Assembly: GCF_000220395.1 (NCBI RefSeq)
Contig: NW_004086059.1
Coordinates: forward strand, 124,001-188,000
Origin: Ichthyophthirius multifiliis
Lineage: Eukaryota; Ciliophora; Oligohymenophorea; Hymenostomatida
Length of the DNA: 64,000 nucleotides
Direction: 5' to 3'
How positions within the stretch are numbered: position 1 is the stretch's first letter; each line of letters opens with the position of its first letter. The notes below the pieces were generated by a model. The model ran no database searches. It saw only the letters and a list, made by a program, of their open reading frames with translations, and was not told the origin of the DNA. The translations under genes and the position numbers were made by a program. Below, piece after piece: positions 14,940 to 27,889 of this stretch.

Positions 14940-15332
14940 ATATTCTATTATTTAATTAAAAAAAAAACCTATCTCTTAATTTCTTTAATAATTAAACACA
15001 ATATTCAGTTTGTGATTTACTATTTACTATAGTTGTACCTAGTAAGTTGGCTTAATTTATTGCTTAATTGTAATAATCAGAATATTTATCATAATACTAT
15101 TGACTTGAATGACAACTGATTTGTGATTTTAATACATATTCTCCTAAAGTTTTATGTTTTTTATTTTCTAGGTTTGAGTTATTTTATTCTAAATCTGAAT
15201 TATCTTTTTATTCAATGTGTTAATTTTTTTTATTTAATTATTTTTTATTTATATTTGATTTAGAAAAGTAGAAAAGCTTTTCTTTAAAAAAAAACTGCTT
15301 ATATAAAATGCATTTATCTTTAAAACATTCAT
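12354..15332 (-). pseudogene. Plant-organelle-type family A DNA polymerase, disrupted
   Basis: The N-terminus (ATG 15332, MNVLKINAFYISSFFLKKSF) looks like a mitochondrial targeting peptide. The 3'-5' exonuclease follows, with HAWDTETIDID (exo I) and WHNYGFDRHILYNH (exo II). Polymerase motifs are NTETGRISSRKPNLQNQPAF, motif A DYSQLELRIL, motif B ERKKAKILNFSIIYG and motif C QIHDELILEGP. This order and the FKVP-like segment match POP, the plant and protist organellar replicative polymerase. A 64-bp intron (14695-14758) splices cleanly. The frame is broken by an in-frame TGA at 14212-14214, a one-base shift near 13605-13618 and a 5-bp tandem duplication TGCCA-TGCCA at 13092-13101 just after motif A. 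Another shift may lie after the targeting peptide, near 15220. The usual end after motif C is missing. It is either a pseudogene or a badly assembled gene; the family call is firm. Confidence 0.8.
14884..14943. repeat. TA-rich repeat in a DNA polymerase intron
   Basis: Near-pure TA dinucleotides with a few interruptions, in the inferred intron between the exon ending LLKKLRD and the exon starting with exo motif I of the DNA polymerase. Confidence 0.85.
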
Positions 15333-15456
15333 TTCTTATTTTTTATGAAAAATATATAAAAGAAAGTTTTAAAAAAAAGGTTAAATATAAAATACTAATT
15401 TTTATTTTATAAATCCAAATATTTTTATTTATATAAATATATATATTTTAAATTAA

Positions 15457-18400
15457 TCATTGATTATCCTTTATTAATTATTCCCACTAATTCTCTAAAA
15501 AATCACTTTTATAATTCTACTACTTTTATTTTTGTTAATTGTTTTAATTTCCTAAATTTAAAAAGAAATTGTCATCACCAAATTAATTTTCTTAGAAATT
15601 AATTTATTCAATACTTTAAAGAATATTTTATTTTTATTAACTAAATTATTAAATATAATCATTAATAACTAAAGGGTTTTTTTCAAATTTACTTAAATAT
15701 TCTTCATTTAAAACAATTTTCTGTATTAAAAAAAATAAAAAATATATGAAATTAAAAATATATATATAAAAACCTCAATTTAATCAAGCATGTCAAGCTA
15801 ACTATTTGATAGATTAGTTTATTTTTAAAAGGCAGACTTAAATAATATAAGAACATTATTAGCAACATAAATTAAATAACTATCCACTGCATAAGAAATC
15901 AAAACATCGAACAAAATTTCATAAATTTTTAATAATTCGCTTTCATTTATATGTATTTCATTTATAAAAAAGGGGACTATCCATAAAAAGGAATTTTAGA
16001 TCTTAGTATTTTATTAATTTTTTAAAAAATCATTAACTTTTAATAGGTTAAATTCTTTTTTTTCTTAATTTTAATTTTCGCAGCAAAAAATTATTTATTC
16101 TAAATCAAATAAATTTCTTTTGTTATTTTTTAAATTTTCATCTAATAATTTTATCTATTTTTTAATTTTAATTAAAAATATAAAAATATTAGTATTTACT
16201 GTCTTTTAAGCATTCTCATACCATAAATATTAATTCTATTCAAAAATGTTTTTAAAAAGGATATTATATTTATCTTTAATAGATTAAATACTAGGAAGTT
16301 TTTCTAAAGGTAATTAATCCATCCAAATAAGTTCATATTAAATCAAACCTTAAGGTAAAATGCAAATTTCTAAAATTTATTATTAAGTAAGCCTTAAAGA
16401 ATCAAGTAAATTAAACAACTATAAATCTTTCTAAGCGTAATATTCTTTTAAAAGCTCTTACAATTTTAACAAACTTACCTATTTTTGCAAAGCATTAAGA
16501 TCCTTTTGAATTTCCAATTTATTATTTTCATCTGCACTTTATAATATCTATTCCAAATCGAATATAGCCAACATTGTGAAATCTATTCTTGTTAATAAAG
16601 AAATATATTATTTAGAACTTTCTTGAAGGTTTAAATTGGAGATTTTATAAGCAGTTTAATAAGATTTTTTAATATCATTATTTTATTATGTGTATTTATA
16701 AAAAAGCTTAAGAAGTTCAAAATCTTTTTCATAATTTAAAGCTAATAAAACGTTTTCTGTAAAAATAGAATTTAATTTTAAAATTTCATTTTTTCTATCA
16801 AATTTTAACATTTTTTATATTGCAATTGTATGTAACTTTTTTTTTTATAATAAAAATTTATATATATATTTTATAAAAATCAGCTTTTTTTATTTTACTA
16901 TTTCTATATTATCTTTGCCTAAAATTTCCATTATTTACATTATCTATTAATTATAAATTTCATTTTTTTTACTATTTTAATCTAACATCTCCAAAATTTG
17001 TACAAAAGTTACATTAAAAAACTACAACATTTCTTACATTTTGTTTTATTTTATTTAAATTTTAGTATAAGCTTTATAACATTCTAATAAAAGTACAGTA
17101 AATAAAGGTAAGGCATGATTTTAAAAATAAAGAATAAAAAATTATTACAAATTATCTTAATTTAAAAATTCCAAATTATCAATAAGGATTTATGTACATT
17201 CTTAAAAATTAATTTAAGTCGGATTTTTTTTGAAAAAATCATTAATAATTAATTCATTAGGTTAAAAAAAAAGAGGGTAATTATCCAACAAAAACTAATT
17301 TTGTTTCTTTGATCCTTTTAAAGTAATAAAAGTGTATTTTTTAAGATTTTTTTGGCATTTAATGGCATCTTAAAAAGTTAAATTTATTAATTTTTCTTTT
17401 AAATTTTCATCAAAGCCAGATTTCTAAAAAAATGCTCTCATATTATTTTCACATAAATACAATACTAGCTTAATCAACTAAATTATTTTTTCACATAACT
17501 AAGCTATATTTCCTACTACGATTCCTTCATTATATTTATTATTTTTGAAAGACTCTTCATCTTCTTTTTAATAAATATTATTATTCATTTCGATATTTTA
17601 TAAAACTAAATAATTTGCATATTTTTCTTTCCATTCATTTAAAATCCAACTCTTAAATTCATTTATTTTTTAACAAATTAAAATTCCTTCATCTTTACTA
17701 ATATTGCCGCAATGCTAGTTTTCCAAATAAAAAATTGCCTTTTTTTCCAATATCTTCTCATTCCAAAATGGTCTAAGTAATCTACTAAAATAAACCAATA
17801 TTCCTTCCAATTTCACACTATAATGTTATCTATTAAATTCACAAGCTCTCCCTAATGTTTATTGAAGGAAAATATTATTGTTTTTATTTTACAAAAGTAA
17901 GTTATTTGTAAATGAATATGTATCTTAAATATACATATCACCATATTTCAAATAAATATAATGGGCTTTTTATAGTATTTCACCACTTAGCTGACATACT
18001 AGTGTTTCAGGAATAAATTAGTTTTGCTAATTTTATTATTAATAAGGTGTGTCTTATGTATATTTTTAAAAAACGTTAAATTCCCCGGTTAATGATTAAC
18101 TTTTTTATTTTTGTATTTACTCTAATTAGTTATGCACTTATATGTTTATATAATATTCATAATTACAAGCTGTTACTAACATATGAGTTAATATTGAAAA
18201 CGTCTCGATTGGCCCGTAACTATTCATAAACATTTAAAAAAGAAGAAAATGCTCATTTTCATCACTTATTATTGTTTTCATTGTCAAATTGCTTCTTTTA
18301 TATATATTTGTTACTTTTAATATTTAATATAAGTAATCTATTGGTCTTTATAGATAATGCTAAAAAATTCCTACATTAGTCAAAGTAGCAAAGTGCTAAG

Positions 18401-20272
18401 GCGGAAAATATATTTATGTTACCAACTCATTCGAAAATCCTTTAGAAAGCTTATTATATATACTTTTATAAGTAGGACTCAATAACCATTTATGAGGTAT
18501 TTAAATTACTAAAACATCTTTTATTTATTCAATAGTATTTGTATCATTATCAAGTACTATTTCCGATATTTTTTCTGTTGGAATTATCATATTATTTTCG
18601 AGAAATTGTGTTCTATCAGAATATGTATTTGCTTCTTTTGTACGACTTGTAAAACATTCGTTTGATTAAATATAGAATAATCTTGATGCATTTTTTTCCT
18701 TTTTTTCTAAAATTAAACTCCCATTCTAAGTTTTGGTACAAAATTAAATTTGTTTCTGTTTTTCTTATATTTCTAAATATTATTGTTTATTTATTACTAT
18801 TAACTAATTTTTTTTTTTAATTATTAAAAAATTAATATCGTTATTTTTATTTATTTATATAGATTTATTATGGTTTTTTTTTTATTCTAAAATAAAAAAG
18901 TTAAATATATACATATATTTTCAATATTATACACGATTTTCATTGAATAAATTTATGTTTTTGAATGAATAATTCTAAAGGGGAAGTTCAATCATTCCTT
19001 TTACAAATTAAATTTGAAAACTATTATCTGATTTACTTTATATATAAACTCGAATTCCATTTTGCATTATTACTAATAAATTAACGTCATTTTTTTCTTA
19101 TTGTTCTACTATTTTTATGCTTATTATATTTGATCCAGGAGGAAAGTTTTTAAAAAAAGAATTCTTTATTGTACTTTTGAATATTATTTCATTATTTTCA
19201 AAAGAATATTATTTTATTTCCTTTATTTTATTATATTTTTTTTATTTAAAAGAAACAAACATTTAAATTTATTTTTATTTTTACTTTTTCTATTTTTTTA
19301 GTCCAAAAAGTTTAATATTCAGATAAAGTATAAAGTAAATTTCTTGATTAATCAAATTCGATTTATTATATGGAAGATTTTTTTAAAAAATAGCTGAAAA
19401 TTTTTTATTTTAAAGTTGTTTTTTTTTCTATTTTTTTTCCAAAATAACCTCCTTTTTTAAAAATATTAAAGCTTTGAAAATATTCAATTTTTTAGAGTTC
19501 TGTATCTCCTAAAAAAATATCACCATTCTAAGTAAAAAGTACCTTTTATTTTACTTTTAAATAATTATAAAACAAAAAGTATTTACACTGTTAATATATT
19601 CATTATTAGTTTTAATATTAGCATTAATATCTTATAATTTAATTTTATTCTAATAAATTTTAATGTCTTTTAATTCTATTCTTGATTGTAAAACAACAAC
19701 AAGCAAATTTTAAATCATATTTTACTAAAATATTAATTATTTAGGTTCTCCATGACTAACTTAAATAATAATTTAATCAAAATCATAAAATAATACATCT
19801 TAATCCAATATTTAAACCTTTATTTTATTTCCGAATTATTAATCATTTTTTTAATTATAATATTCATTTTTCATTTCGATTTTCATAAATTATTAACACA
19901 TTTCTAGAAATTCGAATTTCCATAAAAACAAACGATTATTTATGCTTATCCAAGCGATTCCTAATTCTCCTATTAAGCCCTTTTTAAATAATTATTAATA
20001 TTTTTGATTTTTAAATTTCTATACTTTATTTATTGATTATATTCCTCCTTATTGTTCACATTATAAATAGAAATTGTTTATAATTTAAGGAAACTAACTT
20101 GCTTTATATTAAACGAAATTAGATGCATTTATTAAAAATAAGTCTTTTTTTTATAAAAAATATATTTAATAAATAAAATATATAATATTTTTTTTTTACC
20201 ATTATAATTAATTTATTATATTCCTTATCCAAAATCATCTCTTTTTTAAAAGTAATCTATTAAACTTGACAT
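15457..20272 (-). CDS. NUP155: Nuclear pore protein Nup155 (Nup155/157/170 family)
   Basis: Starts at ATG 20272 (MSSLIDYFQKRDDFGQG), with a first intron opening after about 24 codons, and ends at TGA 15459-15457. The N-terminal propeller contains the family signature GELGIAWISINNRLFLWKFE. The centre has IYFPPQHFATLTNVGIFQHY, matching the Nup155 segment where an LRPV-like motif leads into the helical half. The C-terminal half has KLEGILVYFSRLLRPFW, equivalent to the vertebrate HEGLCIYFSR stretch, then helical solenoid. Nup155 links the inner ring of the pore scaffold to the membrane. Length (roughly 1,400 codons less introns) suits the family. At least one intron lies near 15700-15770, and I have not resolved every exon edge in the propeller part. 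One copy, no disabling lesion seen. Confidence 0.85.
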
Positions 20273-21196
20273 TTTTTGAGTATGAAAATATATATTGGTT
20301 TAATTTTGTTGCTTTTATTATAAGTTTTAAGATTTCTTTTCTAAAATAAAATCATTCTAATTTGCTTAAAGTACATTTTATAATTATTCTTATTATTATT
20401 AATACTTATAATTATTTAACTACATACTTATACTTTAATTTATACTTGTATTTAAGGTACTTTATGATTCATTTAACTATTAAGTGCTTTAATTAACCTA
20501 TTATTTATTTAAATCTTATCTTGAACGCTTTTAAAATATCATGTTTATTATTTATATTTCTTAATATATTATTAATAAATTGTTAAATAAAAATACAAAT
20601 TTATTTGTGTATATTTTATAAATATTTTATATATAATATATATATTTTTCCTTCTAATTAATTTAAGAAAAAAAAAATAATACTTTTAAATAAATATTTA
20701 GCATATAATATATTTAATTTTGTGTCTTGAAATAATAATTTAAAAATTAGGTTAATAAAAATAACTTTAACAAAAATAAAAAAAAAGATATACTTTATTA
20801 TGTAAAAAATAAAGTTTATTTAAATGAATTAAAAGGTAATAATATAATCAATTATTTTTTTATTTTTAAATATAAAAAATAAATATATAATTTTTTTTTC
20901 TTAATTTATAAATATACAAATAATTTAAATAACATATACATTTATTTTAAAATGATATAAATATATATATATATATATTTAAAAATAAAAAAAAATTTAT
21001 TAATAAAAAAGAATATTTTAAGAAAAATTAATTTCATAAAACAATTTTTAATATTTATATGTTTGCTATTTCAAAAAAAAAATATATAATTTAAAATATT
21101 AACATATTAATATATTTTATTTGAAGAAATTATATATTTTATTTTAATTTATAATAAAAGCATGGATTAAAAAATATTATATATATATGTAAAAAT

Positions 21197-21241
<45 letters not shown>

Positions 21242-21388
21242 TAAATAGTTATTTATTTCTATATATTTATATATAAATTTATATATTCAAAATACATTTA
21301 TTTTATTTAATTTTTTTTTTATAAAAAATATCATTTATATAAATATTAATAATAATTAATTACTGATAAAATATTTAATAAAATAATA
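20273..21388. other. Divergent intergenic region
   Basis: About 1.1 kb between two divergently transcribed genes. It holds A/T homopolymers and TA-rich tracts, densest around 21180-21250, and no supported coding frame. It presumably contains both promoters. Confidence 0.6.
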
Positions 21389-24300
21389 ATGTAAAATTTA
21401 TTATCATAAACATCTCTTTAAGCATTTTCTCCATACTTAACAGATGACTTAATATTCTAATAAAATACTATATATAGTGATATAAATAATGATTAATTAT
21501 CTATTTATTAATAATAATCCGATTCATTTCCATAAATTTAGAAAAATGATGTTTTTATCTAAAAATAAATATTTTTTTCATTAGAAATAGACAAAGTTTA
21601 TCTTGAGTATTCTGAAATAGAAGAATCAAATATTTATATAAATGATAATGATGATTTATTCGATTTTATTTAACAAAACTACACAGTAACTCTTCAAAAA
21701 AATTCTACAAATATTTCTAAATATTTATCATTAGATTTTAAATTATTATTTATATGTTAAAAAGATATTTAAAATACATAAAAAATTGATATTTTACACA
21801 TCATAGATTCAAATAATGGAAAAAAACAATATTTTGTACATAATATATCATTATTATCGGCCAAAAAATATTTTTTTAACTCATAAAAAACCTCAAATTT
21901 AACCATAATAGCTATTAATATATCACAATTTACTTTTTTATAAGCAAAAAATGAAATTAATGATAAAGAAATGAATTTATTATGCAAAGATATTATTGAA
22001 TTTGTAATAAGAAGGCATGACAAAGGTGAAATAATTCAAAATCTAAACATAAATAATTTTTGTTTATTTTCCGAAAATTTATTTTTTATTGATTTTGAAA
22101 GCTCTATATAAAAATTAGGATTTGGAAAAGAAAGAGAAGAAAAAGAAGACATTTATAATCTAGGAAAAATACTGCTTTTTCTCGAAATAAAAAGATAAAA
22201 TAAAATAGTCAAATTTTAAGAAAATCAAATCTAAAAATTAAGCAAATAATATAATATTAATAATTTTTTGATAGAAAATAATGAATTTGTAGATATTTCT
22301 GAAGAAGGAAATATACTTAAATTCGAAATCGAAAATATATTAGCATTAATGTGCAAAAAAAAACTCGAAAAAAGAATTTCTTCTTTAAAATTAGCTATGA
22401 TATGCTAAAATAATGAATTCTTTTTAAAAACAATAATATATCCGTATACTAAAGAATTTCCACCTAATTTTAATTTGGAAAGTTCTACAAATATAAAATA
22501 ACTATCTTATACTTTTAAACCATATTAAATGTATTAAAACATAGAAAATAAAGCGACTGTGTATGATCTAGATGGAAATTTATGCTTTGAAGGAGTTTTA
22601 GATTATTTAAAAAGACCTATAGATTTATGTAAAATAAAAATATTTTAAGACTATTTCTTTGAAGGGTTTTTCTAATCTGGTTATTAATTTGGAAAAGGAA
22701 AAGTTATAAAAAAAGATGATATTATTATTAATGGATAATTTTATAAATTCATTTCTACTGATTGGATGGTTTAAACACATGTTTTATAAGAAATTATTAT
22801 TATGTAAATAAAATGTATAAATATAAATAAATTAATAAAAAAAAAAAAATATATTTTTATTTTATTTTTTTATAAAAAATAATATAAATAGAAAACTAAT
22901 AAATATATTATATAATTATAATAAAAAAGTAAAATAAATATAAAGAAATTAATATATAAATAAATAAAATAAATATAAAAAATATAAATAAATAAATATA
23001 TAAAAATAAATTTATATAAATATATATATATATATATTTTATAGATTTTTTTATATTATAATTTTTATTTTCATTATATATTTTATTATATATATTTTAT
23101 TTATTTAATATATATATAAAAGGAATCTGTTTAAAATTGTAAAAAATGTTTAAGAAAATATTAAAAAAAATGAATATTTTGTATTAGGTAATTATTAGTT
23201 TTCAGTATTTAAATTAAATGATAAATTCAAAATTAATAAAGAACTTTTTGTTAGGATTTTTAAAATTATAAAAATTATAAATTTTATAAATATAAATAAT
23301 TTATCATTTTTGGATTTTGATTGTTTATAAGAATATTTAAAAAGTTTAAAAATTTTAATTATTTCAATCGATGATGAAAAAAACGGTGATTTTTTGTCCT
23401 AATATTTATAAAATAGCGAAATTTCTTAATCTTTGGAAATTTTAGATTTATCTAATTCTACTTGTTTAAATTTCTAAGATTATAAAATTTGTTAATTATT
23501 AAATATATAAAATTTAAATACGATAAAATTAAATAATTGTAATGCTTATGTTTATTAGTTTATAAGTAATTTTATGTTCATGTCGTTTTTTAAGTAAATA
23601 AAGCATCTTTATATCGAAAATTCCATTTTAGATGCAAGTATTTTCGATAAATTTTTCCTTTGTCAAAATTTAGATTAACTTGAAACTTTTTCTATATAAA
23701 ATTCATTTAATTTAAATGATGTTTCTGTTTATACTCTATCTGAAAACATATAAAAATTAAAAGTAATTTTATTTTATATTTTTAAAGCAATACTAATATT
23801 TATTTATTTTCTCTAAAATAAAAAACAAAACAAAAAGAATTTGAAATTTATTAATCTCTCTGGATTACTTAAAAATGTATAAAACAAAAATTTATTTTCA
23901 GACTCTAATATATCAGCAATGAAAAGCCTTCTTTAATAAATATAATATTGTAAATTTATTGAAAACCTAGTATTAGATGATGCATATATAAATGACAATG
24001 CAATTGAAAGTTTATGTAAATACTAAATAAATAATTTAAAGAGAATATCTTTTCGAAAATCATCAAAAATAACCTCAAAGACAATACTATTATTAATATA
24101 TTCACATAATTTTAAAAATCTTTCTTTTATTAACTTTAATAATTCCTAATCTATTACTTTACCTAAAAATATTCAAACTTCTGTCGAAATTTCAGTTTTC
24201 AACTGCTTAAGCATTAATAGCTAATAAATATATGTAAAAAATAAAATAAAAATATAAAAATAAACAAAAACAAATAAATTAAAAAAGGATTATTTAAAAT

Positions 24301-26293
24301 ATAATATTTATTGTAAATCTTTTCGTTTTGATGCAAAATATATCACATATGATTTAATAAATATTATAAATAAACATTAATCTCTTAAAAAACTTATTTT
24401 GAATATAAATGATATTTCTGATCACTAAAAAGTCATTATTTATCTAAGTTAAATTAATAAAGGGAAAGAAATATTAAATTATATAAAATTAAATGTCAAT
24501 TTAATTAAATAATTTTATTAATAAATGATTGAGAATGCCCATAATATATAAAACTAGCAAATATTCATAAACAAGAAATAATTTAAGGAAGTTTATAAAA
24601 AAAATTCTGCTTTTTAAATATCTCCGATTTAATTTTTATTTTAATTTTAAGAGATTTCAAATGAGAAAAGTTTTTTCACTTTAAATAGAAATTAATTTTT
24701 AAGAGATTTCGAAATTTTTTCACAAAACAAAATTTTAACGAAAAATTTTACTGAATTAAATTTATCTTTTTTCCAAATATAGCACGAAGAAATTTAAATT
24801 TTGGCTTTTTCTTAAAACTTCTCAAATTTAAAAAAACTTTCATTAAAAAATGCTGATTTAAATTCTAACGATTTAATGATTTTGGGATAAAAAGCCCTTT
24901 TTTTGAATAACTTAGAATATATAGATCTTTCTAGTAATAATTTAACGGTTCTTTCTGCACTTCATTATTTAATTTACTCTAATAATTTAGTTTCTCTGAA
25001 GAATATTTACTTAGGAAATATTTAATTAAATGTTTTATTGTCTATTCTATTTAACTAATTTTAAATTTTAGTAATTTCTTTTGAGGATTATAATAAAAAA
25101 GAAGGAGTTTAATTATAAATTGAGAACATTTATTATTAATTGAAAAGTAATTTAAATATTTTTGTATAAAAAAAGAGAAAAAATACTGAGAAAATTCTTA
25201 AAATTTAATTTAATTCTTTTATTTCATTTAATTATAAAGGGTTATATATAATATATCAATATATTAATTAAAAAAATAAAATATAAGTTTAAATAAATAT
25301 GAAGAAATATCTAATAATATTTTAAGACTATTAAAATATAAAAAAATAAAGGAAGAATAATTTATTGAAAACAAAAAGATAATAAAAGAAAAGAAAATGC
25401 TATTACAAAAAAATTTAAATATATGTATATTAGGACATTAAAAAAGTGGTAAAAAAAAATTTCTAGGGAACTTTTTAGGAATTGATTTGAAAAAAAATTC
25501 TTTAAAAAATTTAGGAATACAACATTTTTCTAAAGAATTAGAAATTAATAAAAAAAAATATATTGTTAATATTAAAATTCTAAAAGGAAACAATCTTTTT
25601 AGCTAATTAAGGTAAAGAACAATAAGAAGTATGGATGGAGTATTGCTAATATATAAAAATTAAATAAAAGAAAATATATAAGAACTTTTAAATATAATAG
25701 AAGAAGTGAAATTTATTAAATATTAGAAACCTGTATATTTATTATGTAATCAAGAAGTGAACTCTGAACATGAAAGTATAATTTTAGTTAAAAACTTACC
25801 TTAAGAAATAAATTTTTTTAACTACATTGAGGAAGATAGGTTAGGAATTTAAAGCATTTTTAATGATTTAATTTTAGATTGTAAGAAATCATTTAAATAA
25901 AAAAAAGTTTTTAATGAATAAATGCTCTTAGATTTAGGGATGGAATGTTAATAAATTTCTCTTTAAAATACTTTAATTAAAATTGATTTTTTAAAGTAAA
26001 TAAAAAACAAATTTTATATTTTAACTTTTTTTTGTTTTTTTTTAGAATAAGAAATAATATAGAATAAGAGAGTGTTAAATAATTTTGTTTTAGTTTATGT
26101 AAAAGCTAATTTATTTTAAATTTATAAGTTCTTATTAAAAAGTATAAAAAATAAATATTTATTTACTTTTATTGTACAAAAAAATAAAAGTTGGATAAAC
26201 GGTAGTTAATAATTTGAAGATTATATAAATAGTTTTTGTGAAGGAAATTTGAAACTAATAATAAAGAATTAAATTAAAAATATAAGAATATGA
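21389..26293 (+). CDS. Pseudokinase-MORN-LRR-GTPase protein (probable single gene)
   Basis: One frame runs unbroken from ATG 21389 to about 22803. It encodes a kinase-like C-lobe: GEIIQNLNINNFCLF where HRD should be, IDFESS in place of DFG, then EKEDIYNLGKILLFL. Residues with MORN-like FEGVL and FEGFF follow. There is no TGA until 23171. A 319-bp GT-AG intron (22804-23122) joins it in phase to a frame with ciliate-type LRRs (LEILDLSNSTCLNF, NNLEYIDLSSNNLTVLSALH). A Ras-like domain with P-loop LGHQKSGKKKF and SMDGVLLIY then runs to TGA 26291-26293. Short introns are likely near 23760-23840 and 25995-26045. The kinase part should be inactive. The GTPase G4 motif reads LLCNQE rather than NKxD. 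If the long intron is wrong, these are two genes, the second lacking an obvious ATG. Confidence 0.68.
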
Positions 26294-26481
26294 ACCAAGA
26301 TAAAAAAAAAAAAAACTAAAGAATTTTTAAAAAAACAAATACATAAATATATAATTTTATAATATAACCCTTTATATATTTTTAAACTATAAAAATAATA
26401 ATACAATATATAGTTTTTTTTAAAAAAATAAAAATTAAAAAAAACAGAAAATTTTTATTGTTGTTTTTATTATTTTTATGA

Positions 26482-26903
26482 TCAATCATCAAAATCACAT
26501 TAATTTAAACTATAAAAAAGAACATTTAAATTACTACAAGCTTTACATTTATTATCATATTATATTTATTCCTTCTTTGTATATCCACAAACAGGTTAAT
26601 TTATATTTGGGCATTATACACTATTTATATCATTCGGGTCACAAATAAAATACTTATGATTAAATTAAGAACATGTTCCTTAAAAATAAAATAAAGAATC
26701 TTCTTCTTTACAAGCAAAACATTTGTTTTCAAATTCTATTCTTTTTTAAATTTACTAGTTTTCACCTTTTTTATTAAACAAACAGTTTATTTTATATTTC
26801 CACATTTCACTTATTTTATCTTATTATGATTACATTTTAATATTTTTATTTAATATTAGAACGCTATTTCAAATATTAAAAGAATTACAAATAACTTAAA
26901 CAT
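26482..26903 (-). CDS. Secreted Cys-rich Kazal-like protein
   Basis: ATG 26903 begins a short hydrophobic signal peptide (MFKLFVILLIFEIAF), followed by two Cys-rich units, and the gene ends at TGA 26484-26482. The second unit has NQPVCGY, then YDNKCKACSNLNV and a final C, the spacing of a Kazal-type protease-inhibitor fold. The first unit has the same order in rougher form (CGNIKQTVC, then FENKCFACKEED). The units are in different frames. They join if one base is added in the six-T run at 26767-26772, so either the sequence has a homopolymer error or the gene carries a frameshift. Without the shift, the downstream frame could still start at its own ATG (MWKYKINC) but would lack a signal peptide. 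Inhibitor function is inferred from spacing only. Confidence 0.55.
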
Positions 26904-27889
26904 AGTTATACTATTTTTTTAATAAATCCTTAATTTTTTATTTTTTTATAATTAATAATGTTTATTACTTTAACAAGTATTAATAAAGGAGATTTTTTTT
27001 TTTTTTATATGAATTTTGTATTTTTTAATTTTTTTTTGTATTATTTGTTTTATTATAATAAATAATAGAAAAAAAAATATGCGTTTAATCAAATAATTAT
27101 ATGTTTTTTTTTTTTTCATAAAGAAAAGGAGTTATTTTATAAACATATTATATTATTTTAAATTAAATGTCTTAAATATTATAAAAAATATTTATATAAG
27201 TTATTTTAAATTATTTATGTTTTTTCTATTTCATAAATTTATCAAAAATAAAATAAAATATTTACATTATTTAATTTTAATTTTAGATATGAAAAATTGT
27301 ATTATTAATGCAATTTAGATAAAAATTTATTTATATTATTTTAAAAAAATAAGTAATCAAAAAAAGTATAGATTATTAATTAAAATTCCTATTTTAAGAT
27401 TTTCTAATTTTGAAGCCTAAATTTTTTTTTTTTTTTAAAAATATTATTTTTGTATGTTATAATTAAATAATATAAACAAAAAATTAATCAATAATAGATA
27501 AAACCTGAAAAACCAAAGCAGTCGTTTTTAAATAATAAAATTTAACGCTAAAAAACTAAATTTTACGGATATTTCTTAATTTATAAATAAAGAAAAATTA
27601 TAAACATAAAAATATTAATAAAGGCAAATGGCATAAAAAATTATTTATTAAAATATTAGTAATATTAATAAAATTATTTTAAAAATTTATTTTATATTAA
27701 TAATAAAATAAAAATTATAATAATAATAATAATTAAATCATATTTTTATAATTTTTATAATTATAATATATTAGAAATTTAAAAAAAATCAAGAAAAATA
27801 ACTAAAAATAATAATAATAATAAAAAAAAACTATTCCAAACAAAACTACAAAAAAAAAATATAATTATTAATTTTAAAAATATTTTTTA
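26904..27889. other. Intergenic AT-rich region
   Basis: No supported gene. A patch at 27500-27580 is less AT-rich and includes an 8-bp inverted repeat (TAAAATTT and AAATTTTA around a 14-nt loop). It shows no tRNA or snoRNA signature I can recognise. Confidence 0.5.

Noticed and set aside
14747-14959. Plus-strand 70-codon ORF ending in Tyr/Ile repeats
   Set aside because: Antisense to the polymerase exonuclease exon and an adjacent TA-repeat intron.
12354-15332. A piece of mitochondrial DNA inserted here
   Set aside because: The gene uses TAA/TAG as Gln and has spliceosomal introns and a targeting peptide, so it is nuclear.
21769-22023. Minus-strand 84-codon ORF
   Set aside because: Antisense shadow of the pseudokinase frame, which is open across the whole interval.
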